Shown here: one piece after another, positions 16,539 to 25,103 of the stretch
How positions within the stretch are numbered: the stretch's first letter is position 1
Layout: every line of letters begins with the position of its first letter
Assembly: GCA_948896875.1 (NCBI GenBank)
Contig: CAQUWW010000027.1
Location: forward strand, 1-30,291
Length of the DNA stretch: 30,291 bases
Source: an uncultured Acetatifactor sp.
GTDB taxonomy: Bacteria > Bacillota > Clostridia > Lachnospirales > Lachnospiraceae
Direction: 5' to 3'
Program-made: the position numbers and the translations under genes
The notes under the pieces: model-generated
The model's database searches: none
What the model was told of the DNA's origin: nothing
Seen by the model: the letters and a program-made list of their open reading frames with translations, nothing else

Positions 16539-17699
16539 CTATAAAGAACAGTCTGTGGGAACGGCCTTCCCATCGATAAACACATGCTTTACCGTTGTGG
16601 ACACTTCGAAAGGACAGCCGTCGGTGATGACGATATCCGCATCCTTGCCGGCTTCCAGGGAACCCACCCTGTCCGCAATGCCCGCATGCTTCGCGGGATT
16701 GATGGTGATGGCCTGCAGTGCCGCGAAAGGATCCATTCCCGCCTGCACTGCCAGACCCGCACAGAGAGGCAGATATTCCTGAGGAATCACAGGGGAATCC
16801 GTGATGATGGATACCTGGCAGCCTGCCGCGGCCAACAGGCCGGGAGTAGTCCAGCTCTTGTTGCGAAGCTCGAATTTGGAGGCGCTGGTTAAGGTAGGAC
16901 CTACCGCCAGAGGCACATTTTCTTTGGCCAGTTCCTCCACAATCAGATGTCCCTCCGTCACATGCTCCAAAGTAATCTTCAAATCAAATTCCTTTGCAAT
17001 CCGAAGGGCGGTGAACAGATCTTCCGCCGCATGGGCGTGAGCTTTCAGGGGAATCTCCCTCTTCAATACCGGAATCAGCGCTTCCAGCTTAATGTCAAAG
17101 GCAGGCCGTTTGGAGATATCGTCCCCGGCGGCTTCCTTTTTCTCCATGTATTCCCGGGCCTTGAACAGGATTTCCCGCAGCAGAGCGGCTGTGGTCATAC
17201 GGCTGGAATCCTTCTTGTCCCGATAGACTCTCTTGGGATTCTCTCCGAAAGCGCATTTCATAGCCACGCCGTCCCGTACCACCATGTCATCCACCCTTTT
17301 GCCCACGGTCTTGATGGTGGTGAAGGTTCCTCCCAGCACATTGGCGCTGCCCGGTCCCACGCATACGCAGGTGACTCCTGCCGCCGCGGCCTTGGGAAGG
17401 GCGGGATCAAGGGATTTCACACCGTCGATTCCCCTCATCTGAGGGCTCAGGATATCGTTCATCTCATTGTAATCCATTCCCTCGTAGCCGATACCGTAAC
17501 CATCCAGACCAATGTGTCCGTGGGCCTCCACGAACCCGGGGTAGATCTGCAGACCTTCCGCATCCACTACCTCTGCGCCGGCGGGAATATCCAGGTTCTC
17601 ACCAATGGCCTTGATTTTCCCATTTTCAACCAAAATGCTGCCTTTGAATGCATCCGGATGAATGGCATCGTGAATCATTCCGTTTTTTACGAATAACAT
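16539..17699 (-). CDS. Metal-dependent amidohydrolase (imidazolonepropionase-like)
   Basis: A 386-residue enzyme of the amidohydrolase superfamily with the usual small beta-sandwich at both ends and a TIM barrel between. Metal-ligand candidates are H60 and H62 in FVEAHGHIG, H221/H223 in KAHAHAAED, H246 in TLEHVTEGH and D301 in SIITDSPV. The GPGSANVLGG and KCAFGENPK segments are typical of one subgroup of unassigned hydrolases. It should cleave a cyclic amide or related C-N bond in the cytoplasm. The exact substrate is unknown. The ATG follows AAAGGAGG. It is monocistronic: a -10 box sits upstream and the neighbour downstream is convergent. Confidence 0.87.
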   Translation of the reverse strand: MLFVKNGMIHDAIHPDAFKGSILVENGKIKAIGENLDIPAGAEVVDAEGLQIYPGFVEAHGHIGLDGYGIGYEGMDYNEMNDILSPQMRGIDGVKSLDPALPKAAAAGVTCVCVGPGSANVLGGTFTTIKTVGKRVDDMVVRDGVAMKCAFGENPKRVYRDKKDSSRMTTAALLREILFKAREYMEKKEAAGDDISKRPAFDIKLEALIPVLKREIPLKAHAHAAEDLFTALRIAKEFDLKITLEHVTEGHLIVEELAKENVPLAVGPTLTSASKFELRNKSWTTPGLLAAAGCQVSIITDSPVIPQEYLPLCAGLAVQAGMDPFAALQAITINPAKHAGIADRVGSLEAGKDADIVITDGCPFEVSTTVKHVFIDGKAVPTDCSL

Positions 17700-17753
17700 A
17701 ATACTGCCTCCTTTTTGCCCGCAGGCGGCAATGCCACTCTGCGGAACTGTTTG

Positions 17754-17759
17754 ATTATA
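17754..17759 (-). promoter_or_regulatory. Possible -10 box for the amidohydrolase gene
   Basis: TATAAT on the minus strand, about 55 bases before the amidohydrolase ATG, just after the end of the kinase-DegV gene. The -35 region is poor. The implied leader contains a 6-bp hairpin (17719-17724 with 17739-17744) directly before the ribosome binding site. Confidence 0.4.
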
Positions 17760-17769
17760 TTTTTAAATC

Positions 17770-20454
17770 TTACTTTTCTATATCAGAGAAGGAAATAATC
17801 GCTTCATTTTTCCTCATGAATAACAGGCCGAAGGAACCGGGGCCACAGTTGCAGGCAATGGCAGAGGACGCCTTCTGCAGGTAGATACGTTCAAAAGGAC
17901 AATACTGCCGTACTACTTCCTGAATATACTGCAGACTTTTTTCATCCATTCCGGCATATGTGATGAACAGGATTCTCCTGTCGATTGTTCCGGCACGTGA
18001 GAGGACTTTTCTGATATAACCCTTTATCACATGATTGAAATTGCCCATTTCCATACTGCCTACTGCCATCCGGCTCTTACGCAGCACAATAACCGGATGA
18101 AGCAGCAGTGCATCGCACATGACCTGTACCTTCCTGGATATCTGCCCGGCCCGGCACATCATATGGGTGCTGTCAATGATAAAAGCAGAGGAGATATAGT
18201 GTCGCAGCTTCTTTACGGTACTAATAATCTCTTCTCTCGATGCGTGGTGTTCCGCCAGGTATGCCGCATACAACACCGCCAGTCCCATGCTGCTGGAGAG
18301 ATGTCCCGAATCAACTACTGTAACATTTTCAAAGGATTTTGCCGCCTCCAACGCATTGCGGTAACCATCACTGACATGCTTTGCCATGGTGATATGTATC
18401 ACATTCTGGGCCTCATTCAGTCTCCTGGCAAAAAATTTCTCATAATCTTCTACTTCCGGCGGGCGGGAACTGCCCTCTTTGCCCTCCGCTATATGGGACA
18501 GGAGTTCGTCCGCCATCAATTCTGAATTGTCCAGAAACCTTCCCTGTTCTGTACAGATATAATAGGGACATACTTTAATGCCGAATTCCTTTTTCAGGGA
18601 TTCAGGCAGATCGCATACGCTGTCTGTGGTAACCATCAGGGATATTCTCTTAGCCTGTTCGAAAATCAGGACATCTTTTCCGATTTCAGATTGGCTGGCC
18701 ACCTCGCTGAGGCTCACAAGCTCTCTGGGAAGAATGCTCAGTACAGCAGCCTCCAGCAATGCACCGCTGATGGGTTTTGCCAGGTAACCACTGAAGCCTT
18801 CTTTCCGATAAAGCTGCTGATTGTCGCTTCCCGCATTGGCAGTCAGCGCGATTACGGGTACATTCTGACACAGACCTCCGGGCTGGGCATGGAGAGCGTG
18901 AAGACATTCGATACCATCCATTTCAGGCATCAGATGATCCATCAGAATACAGTCATAATGCTGATATTGGGTCAGCCGGAGACATTCGGCGGCGCCGGAA
19001 GCCGTATCAATATGTATCTTCGTATCTGAAAGCAATTTGCTTACTACCAGCAGATTCATCTCATTATCATCAACCACCAGAAGATGGGCATTCGGTGCCT
19101 CGAAGGTATGCTGGTACTGCTCTCCCTCATGAACTTTTGTGCGGGAGGCCAGAGTGAAGGTTCCCAGCTCCCTTTCGCTCATGATATCCTGTTCCAGTGC
19201 AACCAGGAAAGTGGAACCGTTCATATAGACACTGTTGACACTGATCTCTCCACCCATCAGCTCCACCAGCTGTTTGACAATGCTCAGCCCCAGGCCCGTA
19301 CCTTCGATATGACGATTCTTCTTCTCATCCACACGCTTAAAGGCATCAAAAATATAAGGGATATTCTCCTTTTTCACGCCCATTCCGGTATCCTCCACGG
19401 AATACCAGACCCGTACCCGGTTCACTCCCACGCGTTCACAGCGGACGGAAAGAGTGACAGAACCCTCCTTTGTGTATTTTACCGCATTGTTCAGGAGATT
19501 AACCAGTACCTGTTTGATACGTACTTCGTCTCCGCAGAGCATACTCGGCATGGAAGGATCCACCTGCAGACGGAATTCCAACCCTTTTTCCCGGGCCTTA
19601 ATCCAGATCATATTCACGATTTCCGAGAAAAGCTCTCCCGTTTCATAGGATGCGTTTACAATTTCCATTTTGCCGGACTTGATTTTGGACAGATCCAGAA
19701 TATCATTAATGAGTGTCAGCAGCATTTTGCTGGCACCCTGAATATTTCTGGCATTTTCGGCAATATCCTCGGAGATATCCCCCCGCAGAATCATTTCGTT
19801 CAGGCCGATAATGGTGTTGATGGGGGTGCGGATCTCGTGGCTCATGCTGGAGAAGAAGTGGTTCTCAGCCTGATTCAGTTCCTCAATCTCTTTTTTCTGC
19901 TGTATGGTGAGCTTATTCTCCACTTCATAGAGATGATTCTGGAACAAAAGCAACACACTGGTCAGGACGCCGGCCAGAATCACGGAACGAACGGAATCAA
20001 AATAGGCCTGTGCCGTGGTATTGGGTATGAGCAGTTCCGGATAATGATAGGCAATGTAATAGCAGACCAGTGTCTCTACGGTACAGAGCAGGAAGAACAG
20101 AGGCTTGCGTTTGCCCTCCAGTGTGACACTGATATAGATAAAGCAAAGCACAAACCACTCAGGCACTCCACCATAAATTCCGCCTCCGGTGAAAAAAACC
20201 ACTGGAAACAACAGAAGCAGAAGTATGACAATAGCGGTGGCTCCCGCATTAATGGCTTCCTTCCGAATACTGATCCTGGTAACCGTGTACATATAGATAA
20301 GGCTTCCTGCCAGCAGAAGCAGGTTCCCCGCATACCTGCCCAGTACCAGTATGAATATCAAGGCAATCATACTGATTCCTGTGACCAGTCGAAACATACG
20401 TTCCCGCAGGCTGATTTTATGGTCAAATATTATTTCCAACCACTTTTTTATCAC
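17770..20454 (-). CDS. Membrane hybrid histidine kinase fused to a C-terminal DegV fatty-acid-binding domain
   Basis: An 894-residue fusion. Five to six membrane helices cover about 25-170. HisKA has SMSHEIRTP with phospho-acceptor H206. HATPase shows N323, DTGMG (355) and GTGLGLS (385-391). A receiver spans 456-576 with D506 and K560. After a short linker a whole DegV domain runs from about 603 to 881, with TTDSVCDLP (609-617), SSRPP (662-666), HVSDGYRNA (693), DSGHLSSSMGLA (715) and GPGSFGLLF (871-879). DegV/FakB proteins bind one fatty acid in a buried pocket. Here the domain may sense or deliver an acyl chain to control the relay; this is inference. There is no HPt or DNA-binding domain. 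The start is GTG at 20454, with GGAGGT just upstream. An ATG 12 bases earlier has no such site. It is the third gene of the operon. Confidence 0.88.
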   Translation of the reverse strand: MIKKWLEIIFDHKISLRERMFRLVTGISMIALIFILVLGRYAGNLLLLAGSLIYMYTVTRISIRKEAINAGATAIVILLLLLFPVVFFTGGGIYGGVPEWFVLCFIYISVTLEGKRKPLFFLLCTVETLVCYYIAYHYPELLIPNTTAQAYFDSVRSVILAGVLTSVLLLFQNHLYEVENKLTIQQKKEIEELNQAENHFFSSMSHEIRTPINTIIGLNEMILRGDISEDIAENARNIQGASKMLLTLINDILDLSKIKSGKMEIVNASYETGELFSEIVNMIWIKAREKGLEFRLQVDPSMPSMLCGDEVRIKQVLVNLLNNAVKYTKEGSVTLSVRCERVGVNRVRVWYSVEDTGMGVKKENIPYIFDAFKRVDEKKNRHIEGTGLGLSIVKQLVELMGGEISVNSVYMNGSTFLVALEQDIMSERELGTFTLASRTKVHEGEQYQHTFEAPNAHLLVVDDNEMNLLVVSKLLSDTKIHIDTASGAAECLRLTQYQHYDCILMDHLMPEMDGIECLHALHAQPGGLCQNVPVIALTANAGSDNQQLYRKEGFSGYLAKPISGALLEAAVLSILPRELVSLSEVASQSEIGKDVLIFEQAKRISLMVTTDSVCDLPESLKKEFGIKVCPYYICTEQGRFLDNSELMADELLSHIAEGKEGSSRPPEVEDYEKFFARRLNEAQNVIHITMAKHVSDGYRNALEAAKSFENVTVVDSGHLSSSMGLAVLYAAYLAEHHASREEIISTVKKLRHYISSAFIIDSTHMMCRAGQISRKVQVMCDALLLHPVIVLRKSRMAVGSMEMGNFNHVIKGYIRKVLSRAGTIDRRILFITYAGMDEKSLQYIQEVVRQYCPFERIYLQKASSAIACNCGPGSFGLLFMRKNEAIISFSDIEK

Positions 20455-20485
20455 GCTGACCTCCATATTGCCGATTTGCGGCAGC

Positions 20486-23044
20486 CTAAATCATAATAAC
20501 TGTGGAAATGCTTTCACAGGTTTCATGGTACATTTGCAGCAACAGAGGGTGATTTTCCCGGATATAGTCCACATTTTCCTCCTTGCCCGCCTGCTCCAGA
20601 GCCTTGGCCTGCAGGGAAAGCGTCTCGGCGCCGATAGTCAGGGAGGTGCTTTTCAGTGCGTGGACCTTGATGGCATAATCCTTCCAGTTGGAGGCGTCAT
20701 AGAGAGAAATAAGCTCCGCACGTTTCTCTTCCTCCTGGTCATGGAACATTTTCAGCATTTCCAGATAAAATTCTTCCTCTCCGCTACAGTAATCCAGCCC
20801 CAGGCCCACATTAATTCCGGCCCGAACAAGTGCGCCGTAAGACGGGGAAGATTCTTCCGCCATTGTCTCAGCTTTCGGGTTTTCCGATACTGCCTCTTCG
20901 TCATGGGAGCTCTCTTCTTCTGCCAAATTGACAGCAGTGCTGGTTTCCAGGCTTTCAGGTTCTGACTTTGTATCCGGAGATATTGTGTCATATACCATAC
21001 AGCTTTCAGGCAGAACCCGGCGCAGGACCCTCTCCAGGACAGAGCGTTCAATGGGCTTTGGAATAAATTCCGTAAAGCCTTCACTTCGAAACATTTCTCT
21101 TGCACCGCTGATGGTATTTGCCGTCAGGGCAATCACAGGAAGGTCTTTATACATTCCATTATTCATTTCCCGAATGCGGCGCAGCGTTTCCACTCCGTCA
21201 AAGCCAGGCATCATGTGATCCAGAAAGATTACATCATAAGTAGTTTCAAGACATTTCTCTATTGCAGCCTTTCCACTGAGGCATGTATCCACCTGGATGC
21301 CATAGCTTCCCAACACACCTCTGGCTACCAGGAGATTCATTTCTTCGTCATCTACAGCTAAGACCCTGACCCCTGTGCAGGTAAAGGGTCTGCGTCCTGC
21401 AGTCAGGGCTTCTTCAAAACAGACCTCCTGTTCTGTGACACCAAGCAGGTTTACAATAGACAGGACAAAAAATGGTTTCCGAAGCACCTTTAACTTGCTG
21501 TCCTCATCCAGGACAAAAGATTTTTCAGCAATTACCGCCACCGGTATTGTATTTGCAAGTTCTTCATAATAGGGAGGATTGGCCATATACTCAGTCTGAG
21601 CAATGAAGATATGGGTCAGCTTATGATCTCTCTGCAGCTTTAACAAGCCTTCAAAGTTATGGGCCTGATATCCTTCAATACCCAATCCCTCCACTATGTG
21701 CAGAATCATATCATCATAATATTTTCTGACCTCGTCGCGGCTGTATCGTTCCGGCTTGAAAAAGCAGGCAATACACAGCTTCGGAGCATCCGGTATCGCA
21801 ATACAGGGAGTGTCATCCTCCACACCCTGCGGAATCGTGATATGTACCTTCAGCCCCTGCTGTTCCTTACTCTCAAAGTGAATAAAACCACCCATAGCAT
21901 GAAGCAGTCCTCTGGCAATGGGAATTCCCAATCCCAATCCCCCTACATAACGACGACTTCCGGAATCTGCCTGATAGAAGTCGTCGATCATCCTGTCAAG
22001 CTGATCAGACTTCATGCCGATACCGGTATCAGAGATATCAATAAGCAGGTTGACTCCATAACTTTCCCGCCGGAAGCCGACTCGGACGTCTATACCGCCC
22101 TCTTCAGTAAATTTAAGAGAATTTTCCAGGAGAATATTCAGCACATGAGAAATTTTTTCCGCATCCCCCACCATTGTTGACGGTATTCTGGGATCTATGT
22201 CGAATACCAGTTCCAGATGATGGCGGCTGTTCTGCAACGCAGTTGTGGTAATTACGTCATTGATTACGGAAGTGATTTTATAGGATTCTTTTAACGCGGA
22301 CAGCGTATTCTCCACGATTTCCGTATAGTCAAGAATATTATTAATCTGGCCTGACAGACGTTTGCCGGCCAGCTTTATGGATTGTATGTTATCCCGGACC
22401 TCGGGAGAAATGTCCTTTCCCAGAGTCACCTCGCTGATTCCGATTACCATATTAACCGGGGTCCGAAGTTCATGAGACACATTCGACAGAAAATCGGCGT
22501 TCTGCTGAACCGCTGTTGCCAGCTGCTCTTGCATGGCAGTATATTTTTCATATTCTCTGCTTCTTCTGTTGATGCGATATCTTCCTACTGTCACCGCACC
22601 AGCCACTGCAGTTCCACCCATCAAAAGCCGCAGTATTTCACGCTCTGTCAGATCTGCGCTGATGCTATGCAGAACCAGACCATGATACAGCAGAAGAAAT
22701 ATATACAGAACGGCTGCCATATACAGCAGCCGTTTCCGATTCAGCAGGGACAGAAGCAAAAGTACTATACAGGCCACCAGAGGAATATCAAACAGAGCGG
22801 TATGATGTACTCCAAAGAAAAAGAATTCAGCAAAAAGAAGGCCCGTACATATATTTTCATAAAATAATTCCGAACCAATTCTTCCGATATGGAGCCACCA
22901 TACCACCAGACAGCCGATGATAATCAAAGGAATCATCCACAGCTCCCACGTCATACTCAGGGTAATCAGGCTCAGTATCACACTCAAAATACTGAGGGTA
23001 GCCGCCATCAGCAAATGCATACTTGTCTGTGCTTCCGTTCTCAT
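20486..23044 (-). CDS. Membrane hybrid histidine kinase with pseudo-receiver, receiver and HPt domains
   Basis: An 852-residue protein. Five to six membrane helices fill residues 11-153 with no large outside domain. HisKA has NVSHELRTP with H191. HATPase has N308, DTGIG (339-343) and GLGLG (369-373). Residues 421-535 look like a receiver that has lost its aspartate (IAQTEY at the site) but keeps the LRKPF lysine. A true receiver at 559-678 has D609 and K663. An acidic linker follows, then an HPt domain with HALKS (H795). The full His-Asp-His chain is therefore in one protein, and the HPt can pass phosphate to the lone receiver or to the receiver of the DegV-fused kinase. Its ATG overlaps the stop of the lone receiver gene (TAATG). 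Confidence 0.93.
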   Translation of the reverse strand: MRTEAQTSMHLLMAATLSILSVILSLITLSMTWELWMIPLIIIGCLVVWWLHIGRIGSELFYENICTGLLFAEFFFFGVHHTALFDIPLVACIVLLLLSLLNRKRLLYMAAVLYIFLLLYHGLVLHSISADLTEREILRLLMGGTAVAGAVTVGRYRINRRSREYEKYTAMQEQLATAVQQNADFLSNVSHELRTPVNMVIGISEVTLGKDISPEVRDNIQSIKLAGKRLSGQINNILDYTEIVENTLSALKESYKITSVINDVITTTALQNSRHHLELVFDIDPRIPSTMVGDAEKISHVLNILLENSLKFTEEGGIDVRVGFRRESYGVNLLIDISDTGIGMKSDQLDRMIDDFYQADSGSRRYVGGLGLGIPIARGLLHAMGGFIHFESKEQQGLKVHITIPQGVEDDTPCIAIPDAPKLCIACFFKPERYSRDEVRKYYDDMILHIVEGLGIEGYQAHNFEGLLKLQRDHKLTHIFIAQTEYMANPPYYEELANTIPVAVIAEKSFVLDEDSKLKVLRKPFFVLSIVNLLGVTEQEVCFEEALTAGRRPFTCTGVRVLAVDDEEMNLLVARGVLGSYGIQVDTCLSGKAAIEKCLETTYDVIFLDHMMPGFDGVETLRRIREMNNGMYKDLPVIALTANTISGAREMFRSEGFTEFIPKPIERSVLERVLRRVLPESCMVYDTISPDTKSEPESLETSTAVNLAEEESSHDEEAVSENPKAETMAEESSPSYGALVRAGINVGLGLDYCSGEEEFYLEMLKMFHDQEEEKRAELISLYDASNWKDYAIKVHALKSTSLTIGAETLSLQAKALEQAGKEENVDYIRENHPLLLQMYHETCESISTVIMI

Positions 23045-23403
23045 TACTGATCAAGCTCCTTTTCTACCCGCGCCAGAAGGTCATTAGGCATAAAGGGCTT
23101 TTTCAGATAGTTCACTGCCCCCAGCTTGATAGCACTCATCACATCATCCTCGTAACCGGATGCGGTCAGGAAAATCACGGGAGTCTCAATTTTCTTCTCT
23201 TTCATGCGCTCAAATGTTTCGAGGCCGCTCATGCCCGGCATGGCAATGTCCAGAAGGATGAGATCAAATTTTTCTTCTGCAAGCTTATAGAGAGCTGCCT
23301 CTCCTGATTCCACAGACACTATTTCATAATGCTTCACCAGAATCAGTGCGGTCCTTCTCAAATTCATCGCGTCATCATCCACTATCAAAATTCGTTTCTG
23401 CAT
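23044..23403 (-). CDS. Stand-alone receiver protein (CheY-like)
   Basis: A 119-residue single-domain response regulator: KRILIVDDDAMN at the N terminus, phospho-acceptor aspartate in FDLILLDIAMPGMSG, conserved Thr in FLTASG and Lys in LKKPF. No output domain follows. It may act by protein contact or as a phosphate shuttle or sink for the HPt of the next gene. The ATG at 23403 is preferred because AAAAGGA stands eight bases before it; an in-frame ATG at 23421 has a poor site and would place that sequence inside the coding part. It is the first gene of the three-gene relay operon. Confidence 0.92.
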   Translation of the reverse strand: MQKRILIVDDDAMNLRRTALILVKHYEIVSVESGEAALYKLAEEKFDLILLDIAMPGMSGLETFERMKEKKIETPVIFLTASGYEDDVMSAIKLGAVNYLKKPFMPNDLLARVEKELDQ

Positions 23404-23451
23404 ATGCGTTTTCCTTTTCATTTCTTATAATTTCAGAAAAATTCTTACTCT

Positions 23452-23480
23452 ATTTTAAAACAGGGGGCGTATAAAGTCAA
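23452..23480 (-). promoter_or_regulatory. Sigma-A promoter of the receiver/hybrid kinase operon
   Basis: On the minus strand -35 TTGACT (23475-23480), a 17-base spacer and -10 TAAAAT (23452-23457), about 50 bases before the receiver start codon. It overlaps a hairpin formed by 23459-23465 and 23484-23490. Confidence 0.75.
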
Positions 23481-23490
23481 CAGCCCTGTT
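23459..23490 (-). terminator. Weak terminator hairpin after the ABC exporter operon, overlapping a promoter
   Basis: A 7-bp stem AACAGGG/CCCTGTT followed on the minus strand by TTAAAAT. It lies 20 bases after the last ABC permease stop. Stem and T-run are modest, so read-through into the relay operon is possible. Confidence 0.45.
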
Positions 23491-23509
23491 ATTCAGAATT
23501 TATATATGC

Positions 23510-24286
23510 TTATGACCCTGTGGACTTATAATTCCGCAGCCCGATCCGGTACAGCAGGAGGGTCGGCAGCAGGAAAAGCAATGAGAGCAGAGGTGATATC
23601 ATGTACAGAAAGCTGTCTTCCCGGTCCAGCAGATATAACAGTGGATAATACTGTACCAGAGCCAGGGGTACCACAAAGGTAAAAAATCTCAGTATCGTGT
23701 CCCCATAGACGGAAAAAGGATATCTGCCAAACTGGCGCATTCCGTAGGTGAAAATATTCAGAAAATCCAGAGACCCAATAATAAAAAAAGCAAATGCCGC
23801 AATCATCAGAAAGAGACAGAAAAATATCACACTGCCGCAAATGATCATCATACCGAAAACCAAAGCTTTTTGGGGAGTCCATTGAATACCGCTGACGGGA
23901 ACGGCAATACAAAGTACGATAACGGCCTGAAGGAGAAGGCCCAGGCGGGAGAAATCCATGTTGGGCACAATAAGCTGCGGAATAATGCGCCGCGGCCTTA
24001 CCAGGATGCGGTCCAGTTCGCCCTCTCTCAGCAGGTTCGGGAACACTGCCAGGCCGCCTCCAATCATTTCTCCTATGGAAAAAGACAGCATAATGACCGA
24101 AAAACAAAGCAATACTTGACCATAGGTAAAATCATCTATGCCGCTGATCCTTGAAAAGATGAATTTGATACCAAAAAAGGATGTGAAAGCAGTGAGAAAC
24201 TGCCCCAAAGTCGTCAGTAAGAACGAAATCTTGTACTGCATTTGGCTTTTCAGCTCCATCAAAAAATAATTCCAGTATAATCGCAT
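23510..24286 (-). CDS. ABC-2 family transporter permease, second subunit (DUF990-like)
   Basis: A 258-residue membrane protein with six predicted segments, starting LYWNYFLMELKSQMQYKISFLLTTLGQF. Features typical of the ABC-2 six-segment export permeases include GEMIGGGLAVFPNLLREGELDRILVRPRRIIPQL in the first cytoplasmic part. Start choice: the ATG at 24286 has GGAGG five bases upstream; an ATG at 24298 is in frame but has no site of its own. Only one base separates it from the stop of the partner permease, so translation is coupled. The transported compound is unknown. Relatives of this ATPase-plus-two-permease type export lipids, peptides or toxic cations. Confidence 0.87.
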   Translation of the reverse strand: MRLYWNYFLMELKSQMQYKISFLLTTLGQFLTAFTSFFGIKFIFSRISGIDDFTYGQVLLCFSVIMLSFSIGEMIGGGLAVFPNLLREGELDRILVRPRRIIPQLIVPNMDFSRLGLLLQAVIVLCIAVPVSGIQWTPQKALVFGMMIICGSVIFFCLFLMIAAFAFFIIGSLDFLNIFTYGMRQFGRYPFSVYGDTILRFFTFVVPLALVQYYPLLYLLDREDSFLYMISPLLSLLFLLPTLLLYRIGLRNYKSTGS

Positions 24287-24287
24287 A

Positions 24288-25103
24288 TCAGCCTCCATTT
24301 ATAATCACTTTTTTCGTGGCCTGTTCCATGGCAGCCCTGCCTGTCAGCACCAGTATAGTCAGCCAGAAAATCTGAAAACAAATTCCTTTTGCTGCGACGG
24401 TTCCCATTATGCTGCCGCAGAAAATCTGTAGAGGCATATTCTGCATAGCGGCAAAAGGAAGCCATTGTACAATCCGAAGCACCGGGTCCGGGAAGAAGGG
24501 AAGCGGTATAATACCTCCGGAAAAGAAAATGGTGGTAACCCGTACCATCATTTGTATTCCACGCTGAGAGACCAGGTAAAAAAGGGATATGTACATCAGC
24601 ATGGCAAACGCTACCGTGACACATAAGGCAAGCAGTGCGGATACTGTAAACAGGATAAGCTGTGCCTGGGACGACGGAAGTGTCAGGCTGTAAGGCTTTG
24701 GAAGAAGCAAGCCCAGAAGCAGAACCGGCAGGCAGTTCACAAGGGCGAAAGACAGCCGATTGGAAGCCGACTGGCAAAACCATCTACCGTAAAGCTTCGA
24801 CGGCCGCACCAGCTCGTAAGCAACGGTGCCGGAACGTATGGACGAATAAATCTCTCCGTCCGCAAATACAACTGTAAACAATACAATAAAGGATTGGTGG
24901 GCCCACACATAGGAAACTGTCTGGGACAGCTCCATTGGAAACCCGGTGAGATTTGCGTGGTACAGAGCAATGTATCCCAGAACTTCCATCAGGCTCCAGA
25001 AAAATCCTTTGATAATGGCGCCCAGCACCACGGCCCGGTACTGGAGATTCCGATGAAAGCGGATGCGGAACAGAGAAAGATACATTTTTACATTTACTTT
25101 CAT
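24288..25103 (-). CDS. ABC-2 family transporter permease, first subunit
   Basis: A 271-residue membrane protein with about six segments. It shares with its neighbour the N-terminal amphipathic helix and the cytoplasmic RSGTVAYELVRPSKLYGRWF segment, where the GELDxxLVRP-like motif marks the family. A large first membrane segment (AVVLGAIIKGFFWSLMEVL) follows a basic region. AAGGAG lies eight bases before the ATG, and the ATG overlaps the ATPase stop by ATGA. It forms the channel together with the downstream permease. Confidence 0.87.
   Translation of the reverse strand: MKVNVKMYLSLFRIRFHRNLQYRAVVLGAIIKGFFWSLMEVLGYIALYHANLTGFPMELSQTVSYVWAHQSFIVLFTVVFADGEIYSSIRSGTVAYELVRPSKLYGRWFCQSASNRLSFALVNCLPVLLLGLLLPKPYSLTLPSSQAQLILFTVSALLALCVTVAFAMLMYISLFYLVSQRGIQMMVRVTTIFFSGGIIPLPFFPDPVLRIVQWLPFAAMQNMPLQIFCGSIMGTVAAKGICFQIFWLTILVLTGRAAMEQATKKVIINGG

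Noticed and set aside
17719..17744. Hairpin upstream of the amidohydrolase as a terminator of the relay operon
   Set aside because: The stem is only six pairs and no T-run follows on the minus strand. It may instead lie in the amidohydrolase leader.
19084..20496. Long plus-strand open frame (470 codons) opposite the kinase-DegV gene
   Set aside because: It is fully antisense to a gene with complete kinase, receiver and DegV motifs, has no recognisable domain and is rich in His/Gln/Ile, as expected of an antisense shadow.
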